Shown in pieces: positions 54,722 through 63,911 of a DNA stretch of 64,000 nt (positions are counted from its first letter, which is position 1; the number at the start of each line of letters is the position of its first letter). The stretch covers positions 162,452-226,451 of the forward strand of contig NZ_FMYO01000004.1 of NCBI RefSeq assembly GCF_900096895.1. Direction: 5' to 3'. The notes beneath the pieces are model-generated. The model worked only from the letters and a program-made list of their open reading frames with translations, made no database searches and was not told where the DNA came from. A program made the position numbers and the translations under genes. The stretch is from Acinetobacter kookii (GTDB lineage Bacteria > Pseudomonadota > Gammaproteobacteria > Pseudomonadales > Moraxellaceae).

Positions 54722-55732
54722 TTATGCTTGAACAGATTGTACAAATAAATCACGGTATTTACGGCATTGCTCTGCGGTTAAAGCAAAAATGCCTGAACCG
54801 CCATTCTGGAAAGTGAGCCAATGGAAATCCACAGTATTAAAATTCTGTTTCATCGCCCATTCAGAATTGCCCACTTCAATGACAATCAAACCATCTTCAG
54901 TCAAATAATCTGCCGCTTGTGCCAGCATTTTACGCACCAGATCCAGACCATCTTGACCCGCAGCGAGTGCAAGCTCAGGTTCATGCAGGAACTCTGCCGG
55001 TAAATCTGCCATATCTTCAGCATCCACATAGGGAGGATTGGATACGATTAAATCGTATTGATTTTCGGCAGGAATTTTGGCGAATAAGTCGGATTCCATC
55101 AAGGCAACCTGATATTGCATATTGTGATGTTCAGCGTTAATAGAAGCCACTTCCAAAGCTTCTTTAGAAATATCGGTGGCATCCACTTCAGATTCAGGGA
55201 ATGCATAAGCCAAAGCAATTGCGATACAGCCTGAACCGGTACACATATCTAAAATACGACGCGGAGTTTGTGGCTGATCATTTTCCGGAAGATTATTCAA
55301 AGCTTCACGCATCTGGCCATGTTCATCTAGGCAGTAAGGTGCAAAGCGTTGATTGATCAATTCTGCAATTGGTGAACGCGGAATCAGTACACGTTCATCA
55401 ACATAAAACGGTTTACCACAGAAATAAGCCAGATTTAATAAATAAGAGGTGGGCACTTTTTCATTGATACGACGCTCCAGCAAGCTAATAAATTCTGCCT
55501 TTTCGCTTGGCAACAATTTCGCATCTAAAATTTCCGGGTTGGCATTCCAGTCCAATGCCAGTGTTTGCAGGACTAAAGCCGAGCTTTCAGCAAAAAAATC
55601 TTCTGTACCTTGACCTAAGTGTGCATCGTATTGACGTAGAGCTGAAACACCAAAACGGATAAAATCGCGAATTGTGCTTAGGTTTTCAGCGGCTTCCTGT
55701 AAATGTTCAGGGCTAATAGTCAGTTGATCCAC
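54722..55732 (-). CDS. prmB: 50S ribosomal protein L3 N5-glutamine methyltransferase
   Basis: 336-residue SAM-dependent methyltransferase acting on a glutamine of ribosomal protein L3. SAM motif I is 'ILDMCTGSGCIAIALA'; the catalytic NPPY motif is 'VSNPPYVDAED'. The N-terminal recognition part (about 130 residues) fits PrmB, which is longer than PrmC. It precedes aroC with about 12 bases between, the same pair order as in many gammaproteobacteria. Confidence 0.94.
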   Translation of the reverse strand: MDQLTISPEHLQEAAENLSTIRDFIRFGVSALRQYDAHLGQGTEDFFAESSALVLQTLALDWNANPEILDAKLLPSEKAEFISLLERRINEKVPTSYLLNLAYFCGKPFYVDERVLIPRSPIAELINQRFAPYCLDEHGQMREALNNLPENDQPQTPRRILDMCTGSGCIAIALAYAFPESEVDATDISKEALEVASINAEHHNMQYQVALMESDLFAKIPAENQYDLIVSNPPYVDAEDMADLPAEFLHEPELALAAGQDGLDLVRKMLAQAADYLTEDGLIVIEVGNSEWAMKQNFNTVDFHWLTFQNGGSGIFALTAEQCRKYRDLFVQSVQA

Positions 55733-55834
55733 TTAAGGCATCTCCAAGGTCAATTTTAAAACGCCTTATGATACCTTGTTTTGCGGGGTTTTATAATGTT
55801 TCGACCAGATTAAAAACAAATATCTATGGCGAAT

Positions 55835-56200
55835 TTATTTGGCCTGGTAATAGTAAGTACGCTCCATTGTCATTTCGAGTACACACTTGGATTGTTTAAC
55901 GGCCATATAGGTAGATGTTACTTTAAAATAGCATTTTTGATCCACACGGTTAAGCCAAAGTTTATGCTGTTGCTCGATACTACTTTGATTAACCACATTC
56001 TTATTTATATAGCCCTTATAAGCTTTATTTAAAATTTTTTCCTGATTTTTCAGTTCTTTGTCGACACATTTTTTGACTGTTTCAATTTCACCATAAGAAG
56101 TGTTGAGACATTTATTATATTCGTCAGAATAGCCTTGAGCTAAAACTGAATTTGACCAGAAAGCAGCCAGACTCAGCATCACAGATATTGCCAATCGCAT
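55835..56200 (-). CDS. periplasmic LprI/DUF1311-like protein, 121 aa
   Basis: Signal peptide at residues 1-21 ('LAAFWSNSVLAQG' cleavage region). The mature protein has four cysteines: 'YNKCLNTSYGEIETVKKCVD' and later 'RVDQKCYFKVTSTY' and 'QSKCVLEM', the plan of DUF1311 lysozyme-inhibitor-like proteins. ATG 56200 with AGGGG in front is chosen over 56227. Role probably envelope-related. Related in layout to 50031 but clearly different. Confidence 0.75.
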   Translation of the reverse strand: MRLAISVMLSLAAFWSNSVLAQGYSDEYNKCLNTSYGEIETVKKCVDKELKNQEKILNKAYKGYINKNVVNQSSIEQQHKLWLNRVDQKCYFKVTSTYMAVKQSKCVLEMTMERTYYYQAK

Positions 56201-56405
56201 AATATTCCCCTGTCTTAAATGACTCAAATTTAAATACTATTATTGTGCTTATCCTTTGATACTACATCAATCATGTGCAAATTCCTATAAGCTTAGCCTT
56301 TATGACCTCAGCTCCAATAACAAATTCATTCAAATTGCATATTGAATCTGACTAAAATATCCCCATATATTTTCAATTCTTTTTCTACAAAATATTTTTA
56401 TTTTT

Positions 56406-56711
56406 ATGAGCTACAAACACAATAATTTAATGGCAATGCGTGAAAACTACTGGAATGATACCGATTCTGCACAGGTACAGAAGGAAAAAAAATTCTTTCA
56501 ACACACTTTACTTGAACACGCCATTCATAGCAGCCCATCCGAGGATGATGCAAAATATCTGTTTTTTAGTTTTCCAAGCATCATTATTGTTAAAGGTTAT
56601 GCGCTTGGTTTTCAGCATGACACGGTTCAAGCCATGATTTTTAAACATATTCAGGACAATAAAAATTTATTAAAGCAGAAAAGCGATATTAAAATTCAAT
56701 TTCGGATGTAA
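56406..56711 (+). CDS. hypothetical protein, 101 aa
   Basis: Not recognised. The N-terminus is polar ('YKHNNLMAMRENYWNDTDSA') and the C-terminal half has strand-rich 'YLFFSFPSIIIVKGYALG', ending with a basic amphipathic helix. There is no signal peptide. Ribosome-binding site before ATG is weak. It is a lone gene; an alternative frame at 56440 is a shadow. Confidence 0.5.
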   Translation: MSYKHNNLMAMRENYWNDTDSAQVQKEKKFFQHTLLEHAIHSSPSEDDAKYLFFSFPSIIIVKGYALGFQHDTVQAMIFKHIQDNKNLLKQKSDIKIQFRM

Positions 56712-56977
56712 ATCTCAGCTCATCCCTGAGCAGCAGGTTTTCTGCTCTATCCCTATCTTTAATCCTGATAAATGTCATCGGAAGTCTATGATCAAAGCGC
56801 AGGTGTCACTTGAATTCTATTTTGTCTAAGTACCGTGACACTTTTCATGGAAAATAAATGAAATATTAAACATATTTACTCTCCATTCAGCACATTGAAC
56901 TTTTTTAATACGTGAATAAACGGTAATATCCGCTACAATTAAATATTCTGCGACTTGCTGATTAAGGATTTTGTTTA

Positions 56978-58351
56978 ATGTCAGATCAGAACGATAAGCT
57001 TAAACAACTCAAAACTTCTTCCATGGATCGACGCTTATCTATCGCTAAAGCCTCCTTACTCGCAGGAACGCGCTGGGCTGCATCGAGTGCAACCACCCTA
57101 TTTTCAAGCGAAGCAGAAAAAGAAAAGAAACGTAAAAAAGCCATGAAAGAACAAGCCGATTATCTTGTTTCTGAAATTGGTAAATTAAAAGGTTCGATTG
57201 TAAAAATCGGGCAAATGATGGCCCTGTATGGCGAACATTTTTTACCTGAAGAAATCACTCAGGCTTTAAATACCTTAAACAATCAGACCGTTGCACTTGC
57301 CTGGCCGGCCATCAAGCAACAACTGGAACAGCAGCTCGGCGCCAAGCTGCATGATTTGACCGTAGACCGTGAACCTTTGGGCACCGCCTCTTTAGCCCAG
57401 GTACACCGCGCCACACGCAATTCGGATGGTTTGGAAATCGTATTAAAAATCCAGTATCCCGGCGTGGCAGATGCCATTGATTCAGACATGAGCCTGTTTA
57501 AAAACATGCTCAAACTGACCCGTATGGTGCCGCAAACCCGTGAATTTGATCAGTGGTTTGATGAAGTTCGTGAAATGATGCATCGTGAAGTCAATTATGA
57601 AATTGAAGCCGCGACCACTCGCCGTTTTGCCGACCGTTTAAAAGATGATCCTCGTTATATCGTCCCGCAAATTGTGGATGAGTATTGTACCGATCAAGTG
57701 CTGTGTATGACTTTTGAGCGTGGCGTGCCGATCAACAGCCCTGTGATGCTCTCTCTTCCTCAAGAACGTCGCAACCAGTTAGGCGAAGCCTCTCTCGAGA
57801 TTGCCGTTCGTGAGATCTTTGAATGGGGAGAAATGCAGACCGATCCAAATTTTGGCAATTATCTGGTCCGCTTGGGAGATGGTGCAGAAGCTCAAGACAA
57901 GATTGTATTGCTGGATTTCGGGGCAATTCGCCAGTTTGATGAACATTTGCTGAAAGTCGCCCGCAACCTGATTAAAGCCGGTTATGATCATAATATCGAT
58001 GAAATGGTTCATGCCATGACTGGCTATGAATTTTTTGATTCCATTCCGCAAAGCATCAAGCCAGATATGGCTAAAGTGTTTTTATTGGCCACCGAAGCCT
58101 TTAGTAGCATAATGAATAATCCAGACTTGCCGGAAGGTGTGATGGATGCAAATCAGCGCTATGACTGGAAAAAAAGTCAACTTCATAGCCGTGTCATGCA
58201 ACGTGCTTCAAAATCGATGGCATCACGTTATTTCAGTGTACCCCCTAAAGAGTTTATGTTTATTAGCCGTAAATTCATTGGTGCATATACCTTCATGACC
58301 GTCATTGATGCAAAAACCAATGTACGGAAAATGGTGGCGAATTTTCTATAA
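56978..58351 (+). CDS. ABC1/UbiB-family atypical kinase
   Basis: 457-residue member of the ABC1 (ADCK/UbiB) atypical kinase-like family. The KxGQ motif is 'GSIVKIGQMMALYGEHFLP' near residues 69-87, followed by an alanine-rich loop region 'EPLGTASLAQVHRA' that replaces the kinase glycine-rich loop; later 'KIVLLDFGAIRQFDE' is the DFG-like motif. This protein is shorter than UbiB and lacks the usual two C-terminal transmembrane helices, so it is an ABC1 paralogue rather than UbiB. Roles in quinone or lipid metabolism are known for relatives. Confidence 0.88.
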   Translation: MSDQNDKLKQLKTSSMDRRLSIAKASLLAGTRWAASSATTLFSSEAEKEKKRKKAMKEQADYLVSEIGKLKGSIVKIGQMMALYGEHFLPEEITQALNTLNNQTVALAWPAIKQQLEQQLGAKLHDLTVDREPLGTASLAQVHRATRNSDGLEIVLKIQYPGVADAIDSDMSLFKNMLKLTRMVPQTREFDQWFDEVREMMHREVNYEIEAATTRRFADRLKDDPRYIVPQIVDEYCTDQVLCMTFERGVPINSPVMLSLPQERRNQLGEASLEIAVREIFEWGEMQTDPNFGNYLVRLGDGAEAQDKIVLLDFGAIRQFDEHLLKVARNLIKAGYDHNIDEMVHAMTGYEFFDSIPQSIKPDMAKVFLLATEAFSSIMNNPDLPEGVMDANQRYDWKKSQLHSRVMQRASKSMASRYFSVPPKEFMFISRKFIGAYTFMTVIDAKTNVRKMVANFL

Positions 58352-58361
58352 GCTGTGCACA

Positions 58362-58396
58362 GACTAGAATGATGTCTTGTCATTCTAGTCAATTTT
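58362..58396 (+). terminator. terminator of the ABC1 kinase gene
   Basis: Perfect 11-base arms GACTAGAATGA / TCATTCTAGTC with a 7-base loop, followed by AATTTTTATTG. Confidence 0.85.
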
Positions 58397-58579
58397 TATT
58401 GTTCACCCCATTTTTTACTTATAATAAAATAAATAATATTCAATTATTTAATCAAATTTAAACTTCATTTTAACCGTTCATCCAAGTCAATTTTAATTGT
58501 CAGCGATGACATAGTCATTTCCATATTCACATGTCAGCATAAAAAATATAAAGAATCAAAAACCAATGGATGACTAAAA

Positions 58580-59875
58580 ATGACCAATATGGTAAACAAG
58601 GCTCAAGGACTTGGGCTATCCCTCATTACCAGAATTGCAGGTAGCGAGGTACTTGATCAATTCAAACTGCGCAAATTTCTGGAAAAATATCTCTATCAAA
58701 GCTCAAAAATGGGTTTTAAAACTTTAAGCAAAACCCAAAAAGTCTTTAAAGCCAGTTCCGGGGTCAGCAAGCAACGTTTACCCAATCAGCAAAAATCACT
58801 CTTTGATTTGAGCCTGTCTGAAGAACAGCAAATGAGCTGTGATGCCATGGAGCAGTTTGCATCCGAAGTGCTTTACCCACTGGCAGCTGAGGCAAACAAT
58901 AACGAGCAATTTCCAGCCATACTTTGGCAACATGCTGCTGACCTAGGCCTAAACTATTACGCACTTCCTGAAGCATTGGGCGGTGTAGCTGCTGAAAAGA
59001 ATATTTTAAGCAATATTTTAATTGCCGAACATTTAGCCAAGGGTGATTTCAGCTTATGCACAGGCCTCCTGTCCACCTTCAGTGTGATTAATGCCATTAC
59101 CCAATGGGGTTCTGAACCAGTTCAAGCGACCTATTTATCCAGCTTTGCAGATGATTCCGAGATACATGCTACCTTTGCCATCCAAGAAGCCACGCCTGCC
59201 TTTAACCCACTGGAACTAAAAACCAAAGCCAGTTCCGCTAATGGACAATACTATATTAATGGCGAAAAAACCTTGGTGATTCTGGGTGAAACGGCTGATC
59301 TGTTTCTGGTCAATGCTGAACTCAATGGCTCGCCAGAAGTGTTTATTGTTAAACGTGATAGCAGTATTACGGCTCAAAAAAGTCCGGCTATGGGTCTAAA
59401 GGCAACCGAAACCGTTAGCTTAAAATTCCATAATACGCCTGCTGAACTGTTAGGTGATGATGACTTTGATTATCTTGCATTTTTAGATCTGGGGAACTTA
59501 ATGTGGTGTGCCATGGCGGTTGGCACATGTGAAGCCGTCAAAGCTTACTGCATTCAATATGCCAATGAACGTACTGCATTTGGTGAGCCTATTTCACATC
59601 GCCAAAGTATTGCCTTTATGATTGCGGATATGGCCATTGAAATTGATGCCATGCGCATGTTGATTTTAAATGCGGCCAGTCTGGCTGAAGCAGGAAAACC
59701 CTTTCATCGTGAGGCTTATCTCGCACGTCTACTGTGTGCTGAAAAATCCATGAAAATTGGTACTGATGGAGTGCAAATTCTGGGTGGCCATGGCTTTACC
59801 AAAGAACATCCCGTTGAGCGCTGGTATCGCGATTTACGCGCTACAGCAATTTTGCATTCAGGCTTACATGCTTAA
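58580..59875 (+). CDS. acyl-CoA dehydrogenase-like protein lacking the usual catalytic glutamate
   Basis: 431 residues. After a 75-residue basic N-terminal extension the ACAD fold begins at 'DLSLSEEQQMSCDAMEQFAS'. 'YINGEKTLVILGETADLFLV' and 'QILGGHGFTKEHPVERWYRD' are family-like. The C-terminus ends 'LRATAILHSGLHA', so the catalytic Glu of YEGT-type enzymes is absent (His at that place) and the protein stops early. It may still bind FAD. It is followed by a normal ACAD gene 18 bases later, so the pair could form a heteromer. The substrate is unknown. Confidence 0.82.
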   Translation: MTNMVNKAQGLGLSLITRIAGSEVLDQFKLRKFLEKYLYQSSKMGFKTLSKTQKVFKASSGVSKQRLPNQQKSLFDLSLSEEQQMSCDAMEQFASEVLYPLAAEANNNEQFPAILWQHAADLGLNYYALPEALGGVAAEKNILSNILIAEHLAKGDFSLCTGLLSTFSVINAITQWGSEPVQATYLSSFADDSEIHATFAIQEATPAFNPLELKTKASSANGQYYINGEKTLVILGETADLFLVNAELNGSPEVFIVKRDSSITAQKSPAMGLKATETVSLKFHNTPAELLGDDDFDYLAFLDLGNLMWCAMAVGTCEAVKAYCIQYANERTAFGEPISHRQSIAFMIADMAIEIDAMRMLILNAASLAEAGKPFHREAYLARLLCAEKSMKIGTDGVQILGGHGFTKEHPVERWYRDLRATAILHSGLHA

Positions 59876-59893
59876 TCTATCAGATCAGGAATT

Positions 59894-61099
59894 ATGCAGA
59901 TGAATTTACAAAATCCTAAAAAGTTTAAGATGCTGATTGATCAAGCGCATGAATCAGCTTTAAATGTACTACGCCCCATTTCACGAAAATATGACAAAGC
60001 CGAACAAAGCTATCCAAAGGAACTCGACATGTTCGCCTCACTCATTGATGGCATGAATGATGGGGGCGAAGGCATCAATGCCGGTGCTGCAGTGGGCAAG
60101 CGTGGCAATACAGATTCAGGCAACAAAAATGGCGTCAATATGTCCACTGTACTTGGCGTGATCGAGATGTGCTATGGAGATACTGGCCTATTACTCAGTA
60201 TGCCGCGTCAGGGCTTGGGAAACTCTGCCATTGCCGCTGTCGCAAATGATGAACAGCTAGAACGCTTTAAAGGCACATGGGCGGCCATGGCCATTACTGA
60301 ACCCGGTTGCGGTTCAGACTCGGCAGCCATTCGAACCACAGCAACCAAAGATGGCAATGACTACATCCTCAATGGTGAAAAAATTTTCGTCACCTCGGGT
60401 GAGCGTGCCGATGCTATAGTGGTCTGGGCAACATTAGACAAGAAACTCGGCCGGGCTGCCATTAAATCCTTTGTCGTTCCTAAAGGAACACCCGGCATGA
60501 AAGTAGAACGCCTGGAGCATAAACTGGGCATCAAAGCATCTGATACCGCTGTCATCCGCTTTATTGACTGCCGCGTGCCTGCAGAAAATCTGTTGGGACA
60601 TGCTGAAATTGATGTCGCCAAAGGTTTTGCTGGCGTCATGGAAACTTTTGACAATACTCGCCCACTGGTCGCAGCTATGGCTGTCGGATGTGCCAAAGCA
60701 TCCCTGGAAAGAATTAAGGAAATTTTCAAAGATCAATTAGATGAAAATTACCGGACACCCTATTTACAGACCTCGCATATTGCCGCACAGATTTACCGAA
60801 TGGAAGCTGAATGGGAAGCGGCACGTTTACTCACCATGAAGGCGGCCTGGATGGCTGACAACAAAAAGCCAAACTCAAGAGAAGCCTCCATTTCTAAAGC
60901 CAAGGCAGGTCGAATCTGTAATGAAATCACCTTAAAATGCGTAGAGCTTGCAGCAAGCGTGGGATATAACGAAGAGGAATTGTTAGAAAAATGGGCACGT
61001 GACTCAAAAATTCTTGATATTTTTGAAGGTACTCAACAAATTCAACAACTGATTATCGCACGACGTGAATTAGCTAAGAGTTCAAGTGAATTAAAATAA
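59894..61099 (+). CDS. acyl-CoA dehydrogenase
   Basis: 401-residue flavoenzyme. 'AITEPGCGSDSAAIRTTATK' and 'YILNGEKIFVTSGERADAIV' are classical FAD/substrate segments; the C-terminus 'KILDIFEGTQQIQQLII' has the Glu of the FEGT motif, the usual catalytic base. AGGAATT is positioned before ATG. It is co-transcribed with the unusual paralogue upstream. Substrate chain length not readable. Confidence 0.92.
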   Translation: MQMNLQNPKKFKMLIDQAHESALNVLRPISRKYDKAEQSYPKELDMFASLIDGMNDGGEGINAGAAVGKRGNTDSGNKNGVNMSTVLGVIEMCYGDTGLLLSMPRQGLGNSAIAAVANDEQLERFKGTWAAMAITEPGCGSDSAAIRTTATKDGNDYILNGEKIFVTSGERADAIVVWATLDKKLGRAAIKSFVVPKGTPGMKVERLEHKLGIKASDTAVIRFIDCRVPAENLLGHAEIDVAKGFAGVMETFDNTRPLVAAMAVGCAKASLERIKEIFKDQLDENYRTPYLQTSHIAAQIYRMEAEWEAARLLTMKAAWMADNKKPNSREASISKAKAGRICNEITLKCVELAASVGYNEEELLEKWARDSKILDIFEGTQQIQQLIIARRELAKSSSELK

Positions 61100-61132
61100 G
61101 TTTTTAACAGGTTTAATGGATAAACACCTTGC

Positions 61133-61174
61133 AAGAGATGGATTTTTTGTTATAAGAATCCATCTCTTCTTTTG
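61133..61174 (+). terminator. terminator of the acyl-CoA dehydrogenase pair
   Basis: Perfect 12-base arms AAGAGATGGATT / AATCCATCTCTT with a 12-base loop, followed by CTTTTG. Confidence 0.85.
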
Positions 61175-61194
61175 AATTCCTTCACTTTAACTTT

Positions 61195-61680
61195 ATGTAC
61201 CAAATTCGACCTATTCAACCCCAAGATAATGCTGAAATTGCACAGGTTATTCGCGAAGTTTCTAAAGAATTTGGACTCGCTCCCGAATCTGGTTTTGCAG
61301 TTGCCGATCCCGTTTTAGATGATTTATATACAGTTTATCAGCAAGCAAATGCACAATACTGGGTAATTGAAAATCAACAGGGCAAAATTCTGGGTGGCGG
61401 TGGCTTATCACTTTTAAAGGGCGACCCTACAATTTTAGAAATTCAGAAAATGTATTTTTTGCCTGAAGTCCGAGGCTTGGGCTTTGCCAAACAACTTTTA
61501 GAAAAAGCCTTTCAGTTTGCACAACTGCAAGGTTTTCAATCATGTTACCTGGAAACAACCAAGGAACTATGGCAAGCAGTAAAACTCTATGAAAAATTAG
61601 GTTTTCAATATTTAGAGCAACCTAGAGGCAACACGGGTCATAGCCATGCCTGCGAAATCTGGATGGAAAAGCAATTATAA
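61195..61680 (+). CDS. GNAT-family N-acetyltransferase
   Basis: 161 residues. The acetyl-CoA binding loop is 'VRGLGFAKQLLEKAFQFAQL' at about residues 92-111, after strand 'ILEIQKMYFLP'. The N-terminal 'IRPIQPQDNAEIAQVIREVS' is typical. C-terminal 'YEKLGFQYLEQPRG' ends the fold. It is close to amino-group acetyltransferases of unknown specificity. Follows the ACAD terminator on the same strand. Confidence 0.88.
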   Translation: MYQIRPIQPQDNAEIAQVIREVSKEFGLAPESGFAVADPVLDDLYTVYQQANAQYWVIENQQGKILGGGGLSLLKGDPTILEIQKMYFLPEVRGLGFAKQLLEKAFQFAQLQGFQSCYLETTKELWQAVKLYEKLGFQYLEQPRGNTGHSHACEIWMEKQL

Positions 61681-62042
61681 TCGGTCTTATTTTATTGTTT
61701 TATCCATTTAACCATTAGGGGTTCTTGCGATTGAATTGACGCCTTGTTGTCTACTTTTACCTACACTGAAAGTATTCATTAACTTCTACAGTATATCGAG
61801 TCATAAATTTATGCTAAAAGCCTCAGAAAGCAGGAAGTTTCCCTAATAAAAAGAATAAACGATCTAAGCAGGATGCTAAAACAGAAGTTAATCACCCTCA
61901 TAAGATAAATAAGCCTCATCCAGCTATGGGGCTTATTTTTTGACATTTTCAAACCTTAACAAGAATAAGCCAAAAATTGTACAGCTTGATTGAGTCGCTT
62001 TGTTAATGTCAAAGTTTATCTAAATGATTCAGGATCATTAAC
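61681..62042. other. gap with a terminator-like hairpin and possible remnant
   Basis: About 360 bases. A stem AATAAGCC / GGCTTATT with TTTTTT follows at 61906-61942, strong enough to be a terminator. Before it the frame ending at about 61941 reads 'KRSKQDAKTEVNHPHK', protein-like, but no complete gene fits; a frameshifted small gene is possible. Confidence 0.45.
61906..61942 (+). terminator. orphan terminator
   Basis: Stem AATAAGCC / GGCTTATT with a 14-base loop, followed by TTTTT. No intact gene precedes it directly. Confidence 0.6.
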
Positions 62043-62585
62043 ATGACTAAAAAAGCCTTATTCATAACTTCCAATATCGGTGTTGAACAAGATGAACTGA
62101 TCAAACCTCTTGAATTTCTACAATCTAAAGGAATTGAAGTCATTCATGCTGCAGAAGAACAAAAAGACGTCCAAACTGTTAAGAGTGATAAAGAACATGC
62201 CATGGCTTACACTCCGCAAACAACTTTGGCTAAAGTCTCTCCAGAAGATTATGATATTTTAGTCATCCCAGGAGGGACAGTAAATGCTGATACTCTCCGT
62301 TTGAATGAAAATGCCCATAAAATTATTCAGCACTTTACCGACAATGCCAAACCGGTTGCAGCTATTTGCCATGGCCCTTGGACCTTAATTAATGCACAGC
62401 GGATTAAAGATAAAAATTTAACCTCTTATAAAAGTATCCGCTTAGATTTGGAAAATGCGGGTGCCAAGTGGGTAGATGAAGAAGTACATCGATGCAATAC
62501 CAATAATTGGCCGTTGATCACATCACGATCTCCAGATGATATTCCTGCATTTAATCAGGCAATTTTGCAGGAACTGGATCATTAA
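62043..62585 (+). CDS. DJ-1/PfpI-family protein
   Basis: 180-residue protein of the DJ-1/PfpI superfamily, with the nucleophilic cysteine in the elbow 'VAAICHGPWTLIN' at about residue 106. Strands such as 'KKALFITSNIGVEQDELIKP' and 'YDILVIPGGTVNADTL' complete the fold. Relatives act as glyoxalases, deglycases or general stress proteins. Length and the AICHGPW elbow are typical of PfpI/YhbO. Single gene. Confidence 0.88.
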   Translation: MTKKALFITSNIGVEQDELIKPLEFLQSKGIEVIHAAEEQKDVQTVKSDKEHAMAYTPQTTLAKVSPEDYDILVIPGGTVNADTLRLNENAHKIIQHFTDNAKPVAAICHGPWTLINAQRIKDKNLTSYKSIRLDLENAGAKWVDEEVHRCNTNNWPLITSRSPDDIPAFNQAILQELDH

Positions 62586-62800
62586 AAAACATTTTTTAAT
62601 AAATATCTTTAGCTGAAAAGTCCCATTCAACTAATGGAACAATGTATTTCTAGTTTAAATAATTGAATTAGTTTTAATTATAATTTAAGAGCCTGACCAT
62701 ATTTATCCATTGATCGAATCCATCAAAATGTGGGTGCTTGACTCATCCTATTTAGCCCATTAGCATAGCTGCAATAAACTTTTACTTTGGGTTTTGAACT

Positions 62801-63376
62801 TTGTTGTTTACACAATATTTCTCACATTTATCGTCAAAAAATTCAAACTATCATTTATATACATTTAAATCTGTAGCTATCATTATTACTACGTTAGCTT
62901 TTGCTGGATGTTCTTCTAGCCACTCAGTTGTTAAACGGTCTGCAAAATTATCAACAGGCATTCAAAAAGCCTATTCAGTAGCACCAGACACTGCCAACCG
63001 TGTTTCCCCGATGATTATTCAGAGTGCTGATAAATATAATGTGGATCCAATATTATTGGCTGCCGTGATTCGCCAAGAATCAAGCTATAGAAACTATGTG
63101 ATTTCACCTGCTGGAGCGGTCGGATTAACTCAAGTCATTCCACGTTATTGGCAACAAACTTGCCCAGGTGATCTGATTGAAGAATATAATAATATCAATT
63201 GCGGTACTTATATTTTAGCCTCCTACAACAGTAAAGCCGGGAGTTGGCCAAAGGCTTTAGCTTATTATAATGTAGGTCCTACGGGTTATAACTCCAATAG
63301 TAAGATGAAAAAACAAGGGGAAAAATATGCAGAACAAGTTAAACAACATCAAGAAACACTAAAAGATGCCTTATAA
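62801..63376 (+). CDS. lytic transglycosylase, SLT-domain lipoprotein
   Basis: 191 residues. A lipoprotein signal with lipobox 'LAFAGC' (near residues 32-37) is followed by an SLT goose-lysozyme-like domain: catalytic Glu in 'AAVIRQESSYRNYVISPAG', then 'AVGLTQVIPRYW', and 'CGTYILASYNSKAGSWPKAL' with 'AYYNVGP'. It cleaves peptidoglycan to 1,6-anhydromuropeptides at the outer membrane. The start is uncertain; the TTG at 62801 gives a signal peptide of good length and no ATG exists upstream in frame. Confidence 0.85.
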   Translation: MLFTQYFSHLSSKNSNYHLYTFKSVAIIITTLAFAGCSSSHSVVKRSAKLSTGIQKAYSVAPDTANRVSPMIIQSADKYNVDPILLAAVIRQESSYRNYVISPAGAVGLTQVIPRYWQQTCPGDLIEEYNNINCGTYILASYNSKAGSWPKALAYYNVGPTGYNSNSKMKKQGEKYAEQVKQHQETLKDAL

Positions 63377-63422
63377 ATTTAGCCTAAAATTTTCCATTTA
63401 ATGAGAGAAGTTTTTAGGTTAA

Positions 63423-63458
63423 GTTATTTTCAGACTTTTGATAAAGTCTGAAAATAAC
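63423..63458. terminator. perfect 16-base hairpin after the transglycosylase gene
   Basis: Arms GTTATTTTCAGACTTT / AAAGTCTGAAAATAAC with a TGAT loop, without mismatches. No T tract follows, so it may be a terminator of unusual form or a remnant of an inverted repeat. Confidence 0.55.
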
Positions 63459-63589
63459 GATCAATATAATATGATTCAGCGCCATTATGATAAATAAAAA
63501 CTTCACTATAATGCTTATCACCAAATAAAGCTCCACTTTTTTTCAAATATTTTCCAGATTAAATAACTAGGTTAAAATTTTCATATCAA

Positions 63590-63862
63590 TTGAACCTATT
63601 GTCTGAAGCTCATAATAATTACGCTCTATTAGCAATTCGACACCCATATATGAAAGCATATCTGGTACAGAGCAGTCAGGTTTATTGGCTTTTAGAAGCT
63701 AATGCCTCTCAAGCATAAGAGCAACTTCTTCGACCAAATGGACTCTCTACACGACAAATCAATAAAGATATAATGGATGGATTTATGCCAATGCACATTC
63801 TGTTCAAATCCTTTTTAAATACCAAAAAATTTACTGATTCTTCTTCATCTAAATTTTTTTAA
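63590..63862 (+). pseudogene. probable small pseudogene with one nonsense codon
   Basis: One frame is open for 91 codons except for a single TAA at 63716-63718. It reads 'LNLLSEAHNNYALLAIRHPY', 'MKAYLVQSSQVYWLLEANAS' and, after the stop, 'EQLLRPNGLSTRQINKDIMD'. The pieces look like one continuous protein. Not recognised. It lies between the transglycosylase and the rRNA operon terminator. Confidence 0.4.
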
Positions 63863-63873
63863 AACTCCCCGCA

Positions 63874-63902
63874 TAAAAAAAGCCCCCTCATTAGAGGGGG
63901 CT
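63874..63902 (-). terminator. rRNA operon terminator
   Basis: On the minus strand, perfect 9-base arms AGCCCCCTC / GAGGGGGCT with a 4-base loop, followed by TTTTTTT. It lies just after the 5S rRNA. Confidence 0.9.
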
Positions 63903-63911
63903 TTCGAATAA

